From Burkholderiales bacterium (GTDB taxonomy: Bacteria; Pseudomonadota; Gammaproteobacteria; Burkholderiales; Burkholderiaceae_D): a stretch of DNA of 7,210 bases. Position numbers and translations under genes: made by a program. The stretch's first letter is position 1. Every line of letters begins with the position of its first letter. The stretch spans positions 1 to 7,210 of the forward strand of contig SYFN01000017.1 of assembly GCA_005800405.1 (NCBI GenBank), in the 5' to 3' direction. The notes under the pieces are model-generated. The model ran no database searches. It saw nothing but the letters and a program-made list of their open reading frames with translations, and was not told the origin of the DNA. This document shows positions 1 to 5,291 of the stretch, in pieces.

Positions 1-137
1 ATCTACGGTTACTGCTGCAGAGCTTAAAATGATCGAAGATCGATTGAATCACCGCCCCAGAAAACGATTGGGATTTAAAACCCCGCATCAGGTGTTTCAT
101 GAATCTCTAAACCGTGTTGCACTTCGTACTTGAAACC
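1..137 (+). mobile_element. Right end of an IS30-family insertion sequence (truncated by window edge)
   Basis: The transposase tail marks the right portion of an IS. In several IS30-family elements the terminal inverted repeat overlaps the last codons and stop of the transposase. The sequence GTTGCACTTCGTACTTGAAA (about 116-135) has that look, which would put the element boundary near 134-138. Base composition changes at once to an AT-rich stretch (138-345), consistent with leaving the element. The left end and target duplication are not visible, so the exact boundary is an inference. Confidence 0.55.
2..133 (+). CDS. IS30-family transposase, C-terminal end only
   Basis: This is an open frame entering from the left edge, with 43 codons visible before a TGA at 131-133. 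It carries the characteristic end of IS30-family DDE transposases: a LNHRPRKRLGFKTP stretch (residues 16-29 of the visible part) followed by VFHESL and a terminal VALRT. The enzyme would cut and join the ends of its own insertion sequence. The catalytic DDE residues and the N-terminal DNA-binding domain lie outside the window, so I cannot tell whether the element is intact. The family call rests on motif recognition rather than a search. The end of this gene collides with a - strand frame (97-348), whose last codons are antisense to the transposase tail. Confidence 0.85.
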   Translation, partial: STVTAAELKMIEDRLNHRPRKRLGFKTPHQVFHESLNRVALRT

Positions 138-348
138 ACGTTCCAAGATAATTTAAAATTTTTTCATCAAATCTTTTCTCCCTGATATCTCCATTACTTC
201 TGACATGAATGTCGCTTTCGTTGCTGATTGCATTCGCTAAAATTCTCAGGGCATCAATGCCACTTTGAGTTTTGTCAGGTTTCATTGAGGATTTTTTCTT
301 CAATTTTTCTTGTGATAAATGGAATTCAAAGATACTCTCGCGGATCAT
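97..348 (-). pseudogene. Unrecognised small protein gene, 3' end replaced by the IS30 end
   Basis: A - strand frame starts at ATG 348-346 and stops at 97-99, giving 83 codons. A TTG five codons upstream (363) is a less likely start because a stop lies immediately before it. The first ~70 residues are Lys-, Ser- and Asp-rich, soluble and AT-rich in codon use (for example RESIFEFHLSQEKLKKK near the N terminus, then RILANAISNESDIHVRSNGD). The last ~10 residues (VRSATRFRDS) are antisense to the transposase end, so the original C terminus appears to have been lost to IS insertion or deletion and a chance stop inside the IS is now used. Its ATG overlaps the TGA of the preceding small frame (ATGA), which suggests translational coupling. 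I recognise no family. It could also be a chance frame, but the clean switch at the IS boundary argues for a gene remnant. Confidence 0.4.
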
Positions 349-446
349 TGGCCGCCGGTCCAATCAATATCGAGTACGTAGTCGACCGAGGCCGGGCGAA
401 CATAACTCGGGATAATTTTTTCTTGCTTTAGATATTTTTCTTCCAT
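345..446 (-). CDS. Unrecognised 33-codon frame between two - strand frames
   Basis: ATG at 446-444 and TGA at 347-345. The product is 33 aa, begins MEEKYLKQEK and ends DYVLDIDWTGGQ. The ATG directly follows the TAA (449-447) of the larger upstream frame and lies in the same reading frame, so it is either a coupled small gene or the original C-terminal part of the larger protein, cut off by a stop mutation. Its own stop overlaps the next start as ATGA. Codons in the second half are more GC-rich than the flanks. No transmembrane segment, signal peptide or known motif is visible. The tight packing on both sides is the main support; at this length the frame could still be chance. Confidence 0.35.
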   Translation of the reverse strand: MEEKYLKQEKIIPSYVRPASVDYVLDIDWTGGQ

Positions 447-1394
447 TTAAATTTCAGTGCAGCAGCGATAGTTAAAATTACCTTCATTCGCAATTTCTGC
501 TTGTGGTCCCAGCTTCAATCGACATAATGTCTGCATTTGGTCGTTGAGCAACGCGCTTCCTTTTTTCACGCAGCTAACCGTCAAGCGAACATCGCTTTCC
601 CTTGTTCCATGCAGCCGGTATAACGACAGGCTGTTCAATTTTTTACTGTTCGCATGGAGATGAATTTCCAGGCCAGAGGCTAGGCGTAGCTCTGCTTGAT
701 GTGCTTCTATCAATATAAGGACTGATTTCTGATTGATCAGCTTGGAGAGCGACGTCATCATGGTGAGGTCGCCTCCGCAAAAAGCGTGTAGCCGCCGGAG
801 TATTTGGCGGGCTTTGGGTGTTAGCTCAGAATGACCGTCGATCTGCTTATGGAACTGCTGATGTCCGTTGGTTTCATTCAGCACACTCGCGCCATCCTGC
901 AAGATCATGTCGTAGGTGTCGCGGTTGAGATGCTTGAGCATTTGCGGATCAAGATGCAGCGCTGGATCTAACGCATCCTCGGCCAGCGAGCTCAGTCCCT
1001 CCAAGATGTGCTTCTGTTGTTTGTCTGAAAAAGTGTGGTTAAGCCAGGACAGTCCCTCGCCATGGATAGAGATGCCAAGACCGGGTGGCAAAAAGGGTGC
1101 GATGCGTTCTGCGACCGCAATTCGGCGCTCAAATACATCAGGGGGGAGTTTGAGTGACGCCTCGGTGATCTTTCTCAGGCCGTCCCACTTGCTACGTAAA
1201 TTGCGGACCTGACTATGTTTCATGAAGCCATCAAGACTGGGTAATTGGGATGCCATGATGCTGTGGATTGCGCTGCCATTCCAGCTACCCCGCTGAGCCA
1301 TTTCAGCCCGCATTTTGCTCAAAATGGTCTCTTTGGCCGCCTGCCTATGACTTGCTTGACCGCGAAAGCTTTCGTGGGAAGCGCCAAATAGCAA
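447..1394 (-). CDS. Hypothetical protein, effector-like, N terminus probably disrupted
   Basis: A 315-codon frame from a TTG at 1394-1392 to TAA at 449-447. I do not recognise a family. The protein is soluble, with no signal peptide or membrane helix. Residues ~1-130 are helix-prone and basic, including an SKWDGLRKITEASLKLPPD stretch. Residues ~130-210 are acidic and helical (SLAEDALDPALHLDPQML). Residues ~220-315 alternate in a way that suggests beta strands (SLYRLHGTRESDVRLTVSC). The TTG has no Shine-Dalgarno sequence, and the frame is open upstream for 25 more codons to a TAA at 1472-1470, so TTG 1394 is unlikely to be the natural start. The overall look recalls secreted effectors of host-associated betaproteobacteria, but no diagnostic domain supports this and it is only an impression. 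It is divergent from psd and convergent with the IS30 transposase. Confidence 0.5.
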   Translation of the reverse strand: MLFGASHESFRGQASHRQAAKETILSKMRAEMAQRGSWNGSAIHSIMASQLPSLDGFMKHSQVRNLRSKWDGLRKITEASLKLPPDVFERRIAVAERIAPFLPPGLGISIHGEGLSWLNHTFSDKQQKHILEGLSSLAEDALDPALHLDPQMLKHLNRDTYDMILQDGASVLNETNGHQQFHKQIDGHSELTPKARQILRRLHAFCGGDLTMMTSLSKLINQKSVLILIEAHQAELRLASGLEIHLHANSKKLNSLSLYRLHGTRESDVRLTVSCVKKGSALLNDQMQTLCRLKLGPQAEIANEGNFNYRCCTEI

Positions 1395-1514
1395 GGTGAC
1401 ATTGCCATCTTTATCTAACCCGACGGGTTTATTTTCTTCGGCAGCACGCTCCCAAACGACCAGCGCCTGTTAGGCGGGTTGTAGCGTCCTTTGAGTATTT
1501 GACGGAATGCTCAT
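1395..1514 (-). pseudogene. In-frame 5' extension of the effector-like gene, broken by one TAA
   Basis: Reading upstream of TTG 1394 in the same frame gives 25 protein-like codons (…VVWERAAEENKPVGLDKDG…), then TAA at 1472-1470, then 13 sense codons back to an ATG at 1514-1512 (MSIPSNTQRTLQPA, then the stop, then QALV). The polar Ser/Asn/Thr/Gln/Pro-rich start resembles the N terminus of type III effectors, though no secretion signal can be proven by eye. The simplest reading is one gene of ~355 codons (1514 to 447) inactivated by a single nonsense change, such as CAA to TAA. An A-rich stretch precedes the ATG and no strong ribosome binding site is seen. The alternative is that translation begins downstream and the upstream match is chance. 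Confidence 0.5.
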
Positions 1515-1558
1515 TTTTTTGTTTAACTAACGCGAGATTTCTTTGCTGATCGCAGCTT

Positions 1559-1619
1559 CTCGGCAACTTATGTGTCGATAAACGCACATTTGTTCAAAAA
1601 ATTTTGCGTAGCTGCCGAG
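1559..1619. repeat. Nested inverted repeat between divergent genes
   Basis: Outer arms CTCGGCA (1559-1565) and TGCCGAG (1613-1619) are perfectly complementary. The similarity continues inward (CTCGGCAaCT against CTCGGCAgCT when inverted), and an inner pair ATGTG (1570-1574) and CACAT (1585-1589) forms a second stem. The repeat lies in the ~220-bp gap between the - strand frame (ATG 1514) and psd (start 1735), which contains no gene that I can see. It could be an operator, a scar of an excised mobile element, or a transcript hairpin. No T tract follows, so it is not a typical terminator. Confidence 0.45.
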
Positions 1620-1672
1620 TCGTTTGATTAGGCTGTGTATCTGTTTTGGAAGCTGTTTGCGTCAGATGGCGC

Positions 1673-1678
1673 TAAAAT
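1673..1678 (+). promoter_or_regulatory. Possible -10 element for psd-pssA
   Basis: TAAAAT at 1673-1678, in the context GGCGCTAAAATACC, resembles a sigma-70 -10 box and would give a leader of ~50 nt to the TTG start of psd. No convincing -35 hexamer lies 16-18 bp upstream (AAGCTG at 17 bp), so this is a weak call. If it is real, it argues against the upstream ATG at 1666 as the psd start. Confidence 0.25.
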
Positions 1679-1734
1679 ACCGGCCTGATGTGAATTTCTT
1701 ACGGGAAATTCTGGAAACCCGGTCTGGAGTGACT

Positions 1735-2373
1735 TTGAGTAACTATCCCCATCCCATCATTGCCCGCGAAGGCCGGCCCTTTCTCGGTATTGCCCTGGTG
1801 GCGGCGCTGGTGGCGACCTCTGTGATTGGCGGCTGGTCCTGGCCGTTCTGGATCGTTGCTTTATTCGTGTTGCAGTTCTTCCGCGATCCGCCGCGAACCA
1901 TTCCGCTGGATCCGAATGCCGTACTGTCCCCGGCAGATGGGCGGATCGTCGTGGTCGAGAGAGCACATGATCCTTACGCCACCCGCGAAGCGCTGAAGAT
2001 CAGCGTGTTCATGAATGTTTTCAACGTCCACTCCAATCGCTCGCCCGTGGATGGAAAAATCGAGAAAGTCGAATATTTTCCCGGTAAATTCGTCAACGCC
2101 GACTTGGACAAGGCATCGACCGAGAATGAGCGCAATGCGGTGGTGATGACGGCCGCCCATGGTCAGACAATCACCTTCGTTCAGGTAGCCGGTCTAATTG
2201 CCCGGCGGATTCTTTGTTACGTGAACGCAGGCGATACCCTTGCCCGAGGCCAGCGCTACGGGTTTATTCGGTTTGGATCCCGGGTCGACGTCTATTTGCC
2301 GTTGAGCGCTCGGCCACTGGTGGTGGTCGGTGAGAAAGTCTCGGCGACTGAGACGGTGCTTGCGGAGTTCTGA
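1735..2373 (+). CDS. psd: Phosphatidylserine decarboxylase proenzyme (short form)
   Basis: Decarboxylates phosphatidylserine to phosphatidylethanolamine at the inner membrane, using a pyruvoyl group made by self-cleavage. Visible features are a hydrophobic membrane-associating N-terminal stretch (residues ~17-48), FFRDPPR (48-54), SPADGR (65-70), [16 protein letters not shown] (92-107), [10 protein letters not shown] (127-136), and [11 protein letters not shown] (179-189), in which Ser182 should become the pyruvoyl prosthetic group. The alpha chain would be the last ~31 residues. I chose TTG 1735 because GGAG (1726-1729) lies 5 nt upstream and the protein then begins [13 protein letters not shown], as in beta-proteobacterial homologues, with a length of 212 aa that fits the short bacterial family. 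The frame stays open upstream to ATG 1666 and TTG 1624, but those extra residues are not conserved in my memory of the family. pssA follows after 35 bp and supplies its substrate. Confidence 0.93.
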   Translation: MSNYPHPIIAREGRPFLGIALVAALVATSVIGGWSWPFWIVALFVLQFFRDPPRTIPLDPNAVLSPADGRIVVVERAHDPYATREALKISVFMNVFNVHSNRSPVDGKIEKVEYFPGKFVNADLDKASTENERNAVVMTAAHGQTITFVQVAGLIARRILCYVNAGDTLARGQRYGFIRFGSRVDVYLPLSARPLVVVGEKVSATETVLAEF

Positions 2374-2408
2374 GGCACGAACGGAGCGCTGTCGGGTACC
2401 ATTCAGCT

Positions 2409-3278
2409 ATGTCTTTATTCAGCAACCGTAAAAACAAGCTCAAGACCGCCTCGCCGCGCTCCTTCCGTCTGAACAGGCTATCCTTGCGTCGTGCAGTGCC
2501 AAAAGACGGGGATCCGGTCTCGATGCTGCTCCGAAGTCGCAGTATTTATCTGCTCCCTAATGCTTTCACGACTGCCGCGCTGTTTTGCGGTTTCTATGCG
2601 ATCGTCATGGCGATGAACGGGCAGTTCTCCAACTCGGCCGTTGCTATTTTTGCGGCGATGGTGCTAGATGCCACGGATGGTCGTGTGGCAAGGCTGACGA
2701 ATACCCAGAGTGAGTTTGGTGCGCAGTACGACAGCTTGTCGGACATGGTGTCTTTTGGTGCGGCACCCGCCCTTGTTGTTTATGAATGGTCATTGCGTGG
2801 CATGGGCAAGCTGGGCTGGCTGGCGGCGTTTTTGTACTGCGCCGGCGCAGCGCTGCGACTGGCGCGATTCAATACCAACATCGCCGTGGTCGACAAGCGC
2901 TTCTTTCAGGGATTGCCCAGCCCGGCTGCTGCGGCGCTAGTCGCCGGTTTTATCTGGTTGATGGATGATCTGCGCATCGCTGGCACTGATTTCAACTGGC
3001 TGTCGTGGTTGATTACGGTGTATGCGGGCCTGACCATGGTGACCAACGTGCCCTTCTACAGCTTTAAGGACATCAACTTCAGGAAGTCTGTCCCCTTCAT
3101 TACGATCTTTCTGATCGTGCTGATTTTTGTGGCGGTCTCCAGCGATCCTCCGAAGGTACTGTTCGGACTCTTCGTGATCTATGGCTTGTCAGGCTACGGG
3201 GTGTTTTTTTGGCAGTGGTTCAAGGGAAAGCCAGTCAGCATCGTTCAGACCAGCACTGAGCCGGGAGAGGACCGCTAA
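2409..3278 (+). CDS. pssA: CDP-diacylglycerol--serine O-phosphatidyltransferase
   Basis: Condenses CDP-diacylglycerol with L-serine to phosphatidylserine, the substrate of the Psd encoded just upstream. It is an integral membrane protein of the CDP-alcohol phosphatidyltransferase family. The signature Dx2DGx2ARx8Gx3Dx3D is complete: D87, D90, G91, A94, R95, G104, D108, D112. A basic cytoplasmic N terminus (residues 1-45, with many Arg/Lys) precedes several hydrophobic helices at about 48-70, 74-86, 117-127, 135-150, 172-186, 196-214, 229-244 and 250-270. The length of 289 aa is usual for beta-proteobacterial PssA. ATG 2409 lacks a good Shine-Dalgarno sequence; with psd ending 35 bp upstream, the two genes probably share one transcript. 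The protein ends in a short polar tail (…TSTEPGEDR). Confidence 0.95.
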   Translation: MSLFSNRKNKLKTASPRSFRLNRLSLRRAVPKDGDPVSMLLRSRSIYLLPNAFTTAALFCGFYAIVMAMNGQFSNSAVAIFAAMVLDATDGRVARLTNTQSEFGAQYDSLSDMVSFGAAPALVVYEWSLRGMGKLGWLAAFLYCAGAALRLARFNTNIAVVDKRFFQGLPSPAAAALVAGFIWLMDDLRIAGTDFNWLSWLITVYAGLTMVTNVPFYSFKDINFRKSVPFITIFLIVLIFVAVSSDPPKVLFGLFVIYGLSGYGVFFWQWFKGKPVSIVQTSTEPGEDR

Positions 3279-3329
3279 GGTTTTGGGTGTACGTGGGCGC
3301 GGGCTATCGATGCAATAGATATCGCCAGG

Positions 3330-3358
3330 TTGCGCTTTTCGGCAATCCCCCTTACTCT
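3330..3358 (+). promoter_or_regulatory. Possible promoter for the leuA leader
   Basis: TTGCGC (3330-3335) and TACTCT (3353-3358) are separated by 17 bp. Both are only partial matches to sigma-70 hexamers. Transcription would begin near 3365, almost on the ATG of the leader frame at 3366, making that frame leaderless or moving its start to the internal ATG at 3393. The only other possible pair in the gap, TTGGGT (3283-3288) and TATCGA (3305-3310), is no better. Confidence 0.25.
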
Positions 3359-3365
3359 TTCCCCC

Positions 3366-3443
3366 ATGACAAGCTTATTCGTTCTTCTCCAGATGACATC
3401 GGGCAGCAGCCGTTCTGGCCTGCTGCTTTACCTACTGCGCTGA
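3366..3443 (+). CDS. Candidate leuA leader peptide (Leu-rich, 25 aa)
   Basis: A short frame from ATG 3366 to TGA 3441-3443 ends 109 bp before leuA. Of 25 codons 8 are Leu. The end reads SGLLLYLLR then stop, so five of the six codons 19-24 are Leu (CTG CTG CTT TAC CTA CTG). This mirrors the Leu run of enterobacterial leuL, which senses charged tRNA-Leu during attenuation. An internal ATG at 3393 would give a 16-residue version with the same Leu run. No Shine-Dalgarno sequence is visible before either ATG, which is the main weakness. The Leu codons lie in one arm of a hairpin (3403-3426), and the stop codon lies in the loop of another (3436-3450). Its position directly upstream of the first enzyme committed to leucine makes chance less likely. 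The function is inferred. Confidence 0.6.
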   Translation: MTSLFVLLQMTSGSSRSGLLLYLLR

Positions 3444-3484
3444 CAGCGCAAACCTCCTTTTCCCCACAATTCATTTCTTCTACC
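3403..3484 (+). promoter_or_regulatory. Leader hairpins and G-free tract upstream of leuA
   Basis: Hairpin 1 pairs GCAGCAG (3403-3409) with CTGCTGC (3420-3426), which contains the first Leu codons; two further C-G pairs close it across a one-base bulge and a 5-nt loop. Hairpin 2 pairs TGCGC (3436-3440) with GCGCA (3446-3450) around the leader stop codon. From 3449 to 3484 there is no G at all and many C, as in Rho-utilisation sites. TGCTGCT (3421-3427) can alternatively pair with AGCAGCA (3527-3533), next to the leuA ribosome binding site. No hairpin followed by a T tract is found before leuA, so a classical intrinsic attenuator is not evident. Confidence 0.45.
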
Positions 3485-3552
3485 GCTCAGGCAAAGTTGG
3501 CCCGGGCAGGAGAAAATATAGCTACCAGCAGCACTGACCTCAGGAGCCCGAA

Positions 3553-5097
3553 ATGGCTGATTCGAACAAACTGATCATTTTTGACACGACCTTACGCGAT
3601 GGCGAGCAGTCGCCTGGCGCCTCCATGACCAAGGAAGAAAAGATCCGGATTGCGCGCCAGCTGGAGCGTCTGAAGGTGGACATCATCGAGGCGGGGTTCG
3701 CAGCTTCCTCGCCAGGTGATTTTGAGTCGATCAAGGCGATTGCGGGCATTGTGAAGGATTCGGTGGTTTGTTCACTCTCGCGGGCCAATGACCGAGATAT
3801 TTCCCGCGCTGCGGAAGCGCTGGCGCCTGCACCACGCAAGCGGATTCATACCTTCATCGCGACTTCGCCGCTGCACATGGAGAAAAAGCTGCGCATGAGC
3901 CCCGATCAGGTTTACGAGCAGGCGCGAATGGCGGTCAGGTTCGCCCGGCAATTCACTGATGATGTGGAATTCAGTCCCGAAGACGGTAGCCGCTCCGACA
4001 TAGGTTTTCTCTGTCGTGTGCTGGAGGCGGTAATCGACGAAGGTGCGACGACGATTAACTTTGCCGACACAGTCGGTTATGGCGTGCCCGAGCTCTACGG
4101 TCAGATGCTCAGAACGCTGCGTGAACGTATACCCAATTCCGACAAGGCGGTGTGGTCCGTGCATTGTCACAACGACCTTGGCATGGCGGTGGCGAATTCG
4201 CTTGCGGGGGTCATGATCGGCGGTGCTCGGCAGGTCGAGTGCACGATCAATGGTCTGGGCGAGCGTGCAGGCAATACGGCGCTGGAAGAGATCATTATGG
4301 CGGTGCGTACCCGCAAGGATCACTTTGGTCTTGAAGTCGGTATCGATACCACCCAGATCGTGCCGACCTCCAAGCTTGTTTCGCAGATCACGGGTTTTGC
4401 GGTGCAGCCCAACAAAGCGGTGGTCGGTGCGAATGCGTTTGCTCACGCGTCCGGCATTCATCAGGATGGCATACTCAAAGCGCGTGATACCTATGAAATC
4501 ATGCGTGCCGAAGATGTGGGCTGGAGTGCCAACAAGATCGTGCTTGGTAAGCTCTCAGGTCGCAATGCATTCAAGCAGCGCCTCGATGAATTGGGGATTA
4601 CCCTTGACTCTGAAGCAGAGGTAAACGCCGCATTTGCGCGCTTCAAGGAGCTGGCGGATCGCAAATCCGAGATTTTTGATGAAGACATCATGGCGCTGGT
4701 GTCGGATGAGCAGCAATCGCACGAGAAAGAGCATTACCAGTTCGTATCGCTCGCTCAACACTCCGAGACGGGCGAGAAGCCTCATGCCAAAGTCGTTTTT
4801 TCCATCGGTGGTAGTGAGGTGACTTGCGAGGGTGACGGCAATGGTCCCGTGGATGCCATCGTCAATGCGATTGAAACGCAGACCCAAAGCGGTGCCGAGT
4901 TACTGTTGTTTTCGGTGAACGCCATCACCACCGGGACGCAGTCCCAGGGTGAGGTGACGATGCGTCTTTCCAAAAGTGGTCGGATTGTCAATGGCGTGGG
5001 CTCTGACCTCGATATCGTCGTAGCGTCCGCCAAAGCTTACTTATCCGCACTGAACAAGCTGCATTCCAAGACCGAAAAGCTCAATCCTCAGATGTAA
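3553..5097 (+). CDS. leuA: 2-isopropylmalate synthase
   Basis: First committed step of leucine synthesis: acetyl-CoA plus 2-oxoisovalerate gives 2-isopropylmalate; cytoplasmic. The catalytic TIM-barrel domain (residues ~5-275) shows [12 protein letters not shown] (11-22), with the substrate and metal residues R15 and D16, the metal-binding HCH of SVHCHNDLG (H204, H206) and GLGERAGNT (234-242, N241). A linker with [10 protein letters not shown] (298-307) follows. The C-terminal LeuA regulatory domain (~395-505) binds leucine for feedback inhibition in this family. At 514 aa it matches the proteobacterial class. ATG 3553 has AGGAG (3542-3546) 6 nt upstream. The 274-bp gap from pssA and the Leu-rich leader frame inside it suggest that leuA is controlled separately from the phospholipid genes. 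No other leu genes are adjacent, which is usual for this beta-proteobacterial block. Confidence 0.97.
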   Translation: MADSNKLIIFDTTLRDGEQSPGASMTKEEKIRIARQLERLKVDIIEAGFAASSPGDFESIKAIAGIVKDSVVCSLSRANDRDISRAAEALAPAPRKRIHTFIATSPLHMEKKLRMSPDQVYEQARMAVRFARQFTDDVEFSPEDGSRSDIGFLCRVLEAVIDEGATTINFADTVGYGVPELYGQMLRTLRERIPNSDKAVWSVHCHNDLGMAVANSLAGVMIGGARQVECTINGLGERAGNTALEEIIMAVRTRKDHFGLEVGIDTTQIVPTSKLVSQITGFAVQPNKAVVGANAFAHASGIHQDGILKARDTYEIMRAEDVGWSANKIVLGKLSGRNAFKQRLDELGITLDSEAEVNAAFARFKELADRKSEIFDEDIMALVSDEQQSHEKEHYQFVSLAQHSETGEKPHAKVVFSIGGSEVTCEGDGNGPVDAIVNAIETQTQSGAELLLFSVNAITTGTQSQGEVTMRLSKSGRIVNGVGSDLDIVVASAKAYLSALNKLHSKTEKLNPQM

Positions 5098-5143
5098 GCC
5101 GCTCCTGAGTTTGCCGAAGATTATTTTTTTGGAAATAAACTGC

Positions 5144-5185
5144 CCGATTCCGTGCAATCGGCCTCCCTGTGCTGTGCTGGGGAGG
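5144..5185 (+). repeat. Two tandem perfect inverted repeats after leuA
   Basis: CCGATT (5144-5149) with AATCGG (5156-5161) around a 6-nt loop is followed directly by CCTCCC (5162-5167) with GGGAGG (5180-5185) around a 12-nt loop. Neither is followed by a T run, so they are not intrinsic terminators by themselves. In a leuA transcript they would form two adjacent 3'-end hairpins. The second spans the region where a -35 element for rpsO would lie. Confidence 0.4.
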
Positions 5186-5201
5186 GCGTTTCCGCTATAA
5201 T
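5173..5201 (+). promoter_or_regulatory. rpsO promoter
   Basis: A perfect -10 box TATAAT (5196-5201) lies in GCTATAATCTCG, with transcription expected at about 5207-5210, which leaves a leader of ~82 nt before rpsO. The -35 region at 17 bp spacing reads TGTGCT (5173-5178), a poor match, so the promoter depends on the -10 box or on an activator. It is positioned as expected for an independent rpsO-pnp promoter. Confidence 0.6.
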
Positions 5202-5209
5202 CTCGACTC

Positions 5210-5232
5210 GGCCTGCATTGGGCCAGTTTTTT
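5210..5232 (+). terminator. Terminator-like hairpin at the rpsO transcription start (probably ends leuA mRNA)
   Basis: GGCC (5210-5213) pairs with GGCC (5221-5224), extended by one T-G pair across a 5-nt loop, and is followed two bases later by six T (5227-5232). The stem is short, so termination is probably partial. Because the hairpin begins at the predicted start site of the rpsO promoter, it would act on transcripts coming from leuA and hardly on rpsO's own RNA. Confidence 0.4.
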
Positions 5233-5240
5233 ATTGTTGT

Positions 5241-5278
5241 CACGGTACCAAGGGTTTCGACTCTGGACGCCGCATGTG
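5241..5278 (+). promoter_or_regulatory. rpsO 5' leader hairpin, possible S15 autoregulatory site
   Basis: CCA (5248-5250) and GGGT (5252-5255) pair with ACTC (5260-5263) and TGG (5264-5266), leaving A5251 bulged and a TTCG tetraloop (5256-5259). The helix contains adjacent G5252-C5263 and G5253·T5262 pairs, the kind of G-C/G·U motif that S15 recognises in 16S rRNA helix 22. An outer CGG/CCG (5243-5245 with 5270-5272) or CAC/GTG (5241-5243 with 5276-5278) pairing could close the structure, ending 13 nt before the rpsO ATG. S15 represses its own translation in several bacteria through such mimics; the function here is inferred. Confidence 0.4.
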
Positions 5279-5291
5279 AAAGATAAAAACC

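Noticed and set aside
228..431. 67-codon + strand frame opposite the small - strand frames
   Set aside because: No ribosome binding site and no recognisable motif; the - strand frames fit the stop/start junctions better.
429..470. Alternative +1 frame at the end of the effector-like gene giving an ending AALKFKWKKNI and a TAA at 431-429
   Set aside because: It would need a frameshift at about 468 that nothing else supports. I kept the unshifted frame, but homologues could show that this is the true C terminus.
1413..1475. attC-like ends: ATCTAAC (1413-1419) and GTTAGGC (1469-1475) match RYYYAAC and GTTRRRY in the right orientation, 63 bp overall
   Set aside because: The end pairing is only partial, the inner arms are poorly complementary, there is no integrase or cassette array, and the stretch lies inside a protein-like frame. 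A covariance-model search for attC would settle it.
1666..1734. Upstream ATG start for psd (1666), adding 23 residues
   Set aside because: The spacing to its nearest purine box is long, a possible -10 element overlaps it, and the family usually begins at the SNYPHPII segment, which has GGAG 5 nt before TTG 1735.
3287..3574. 95-codon + strand frame covering the pssA-leuA gap
   Set aside because: It runs into the start of leuA in another frame, has no conserved look, and competes with the better-supported Leu-rich leader frame.
3772..4461. 229-codon frame antisense to leuA
   Set aside because: Its Arg/His-rich composition is typical of a shadow frame opposite GC-rich coding sequence; leuA is unambiguous.
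5124..5140. T-run and TTATTT/AAATAA repeat just after leuA as a terminator
   Set aside because: The arms are pure A/T and no GC stem precedes the T run, so it would not form a stable terminator.
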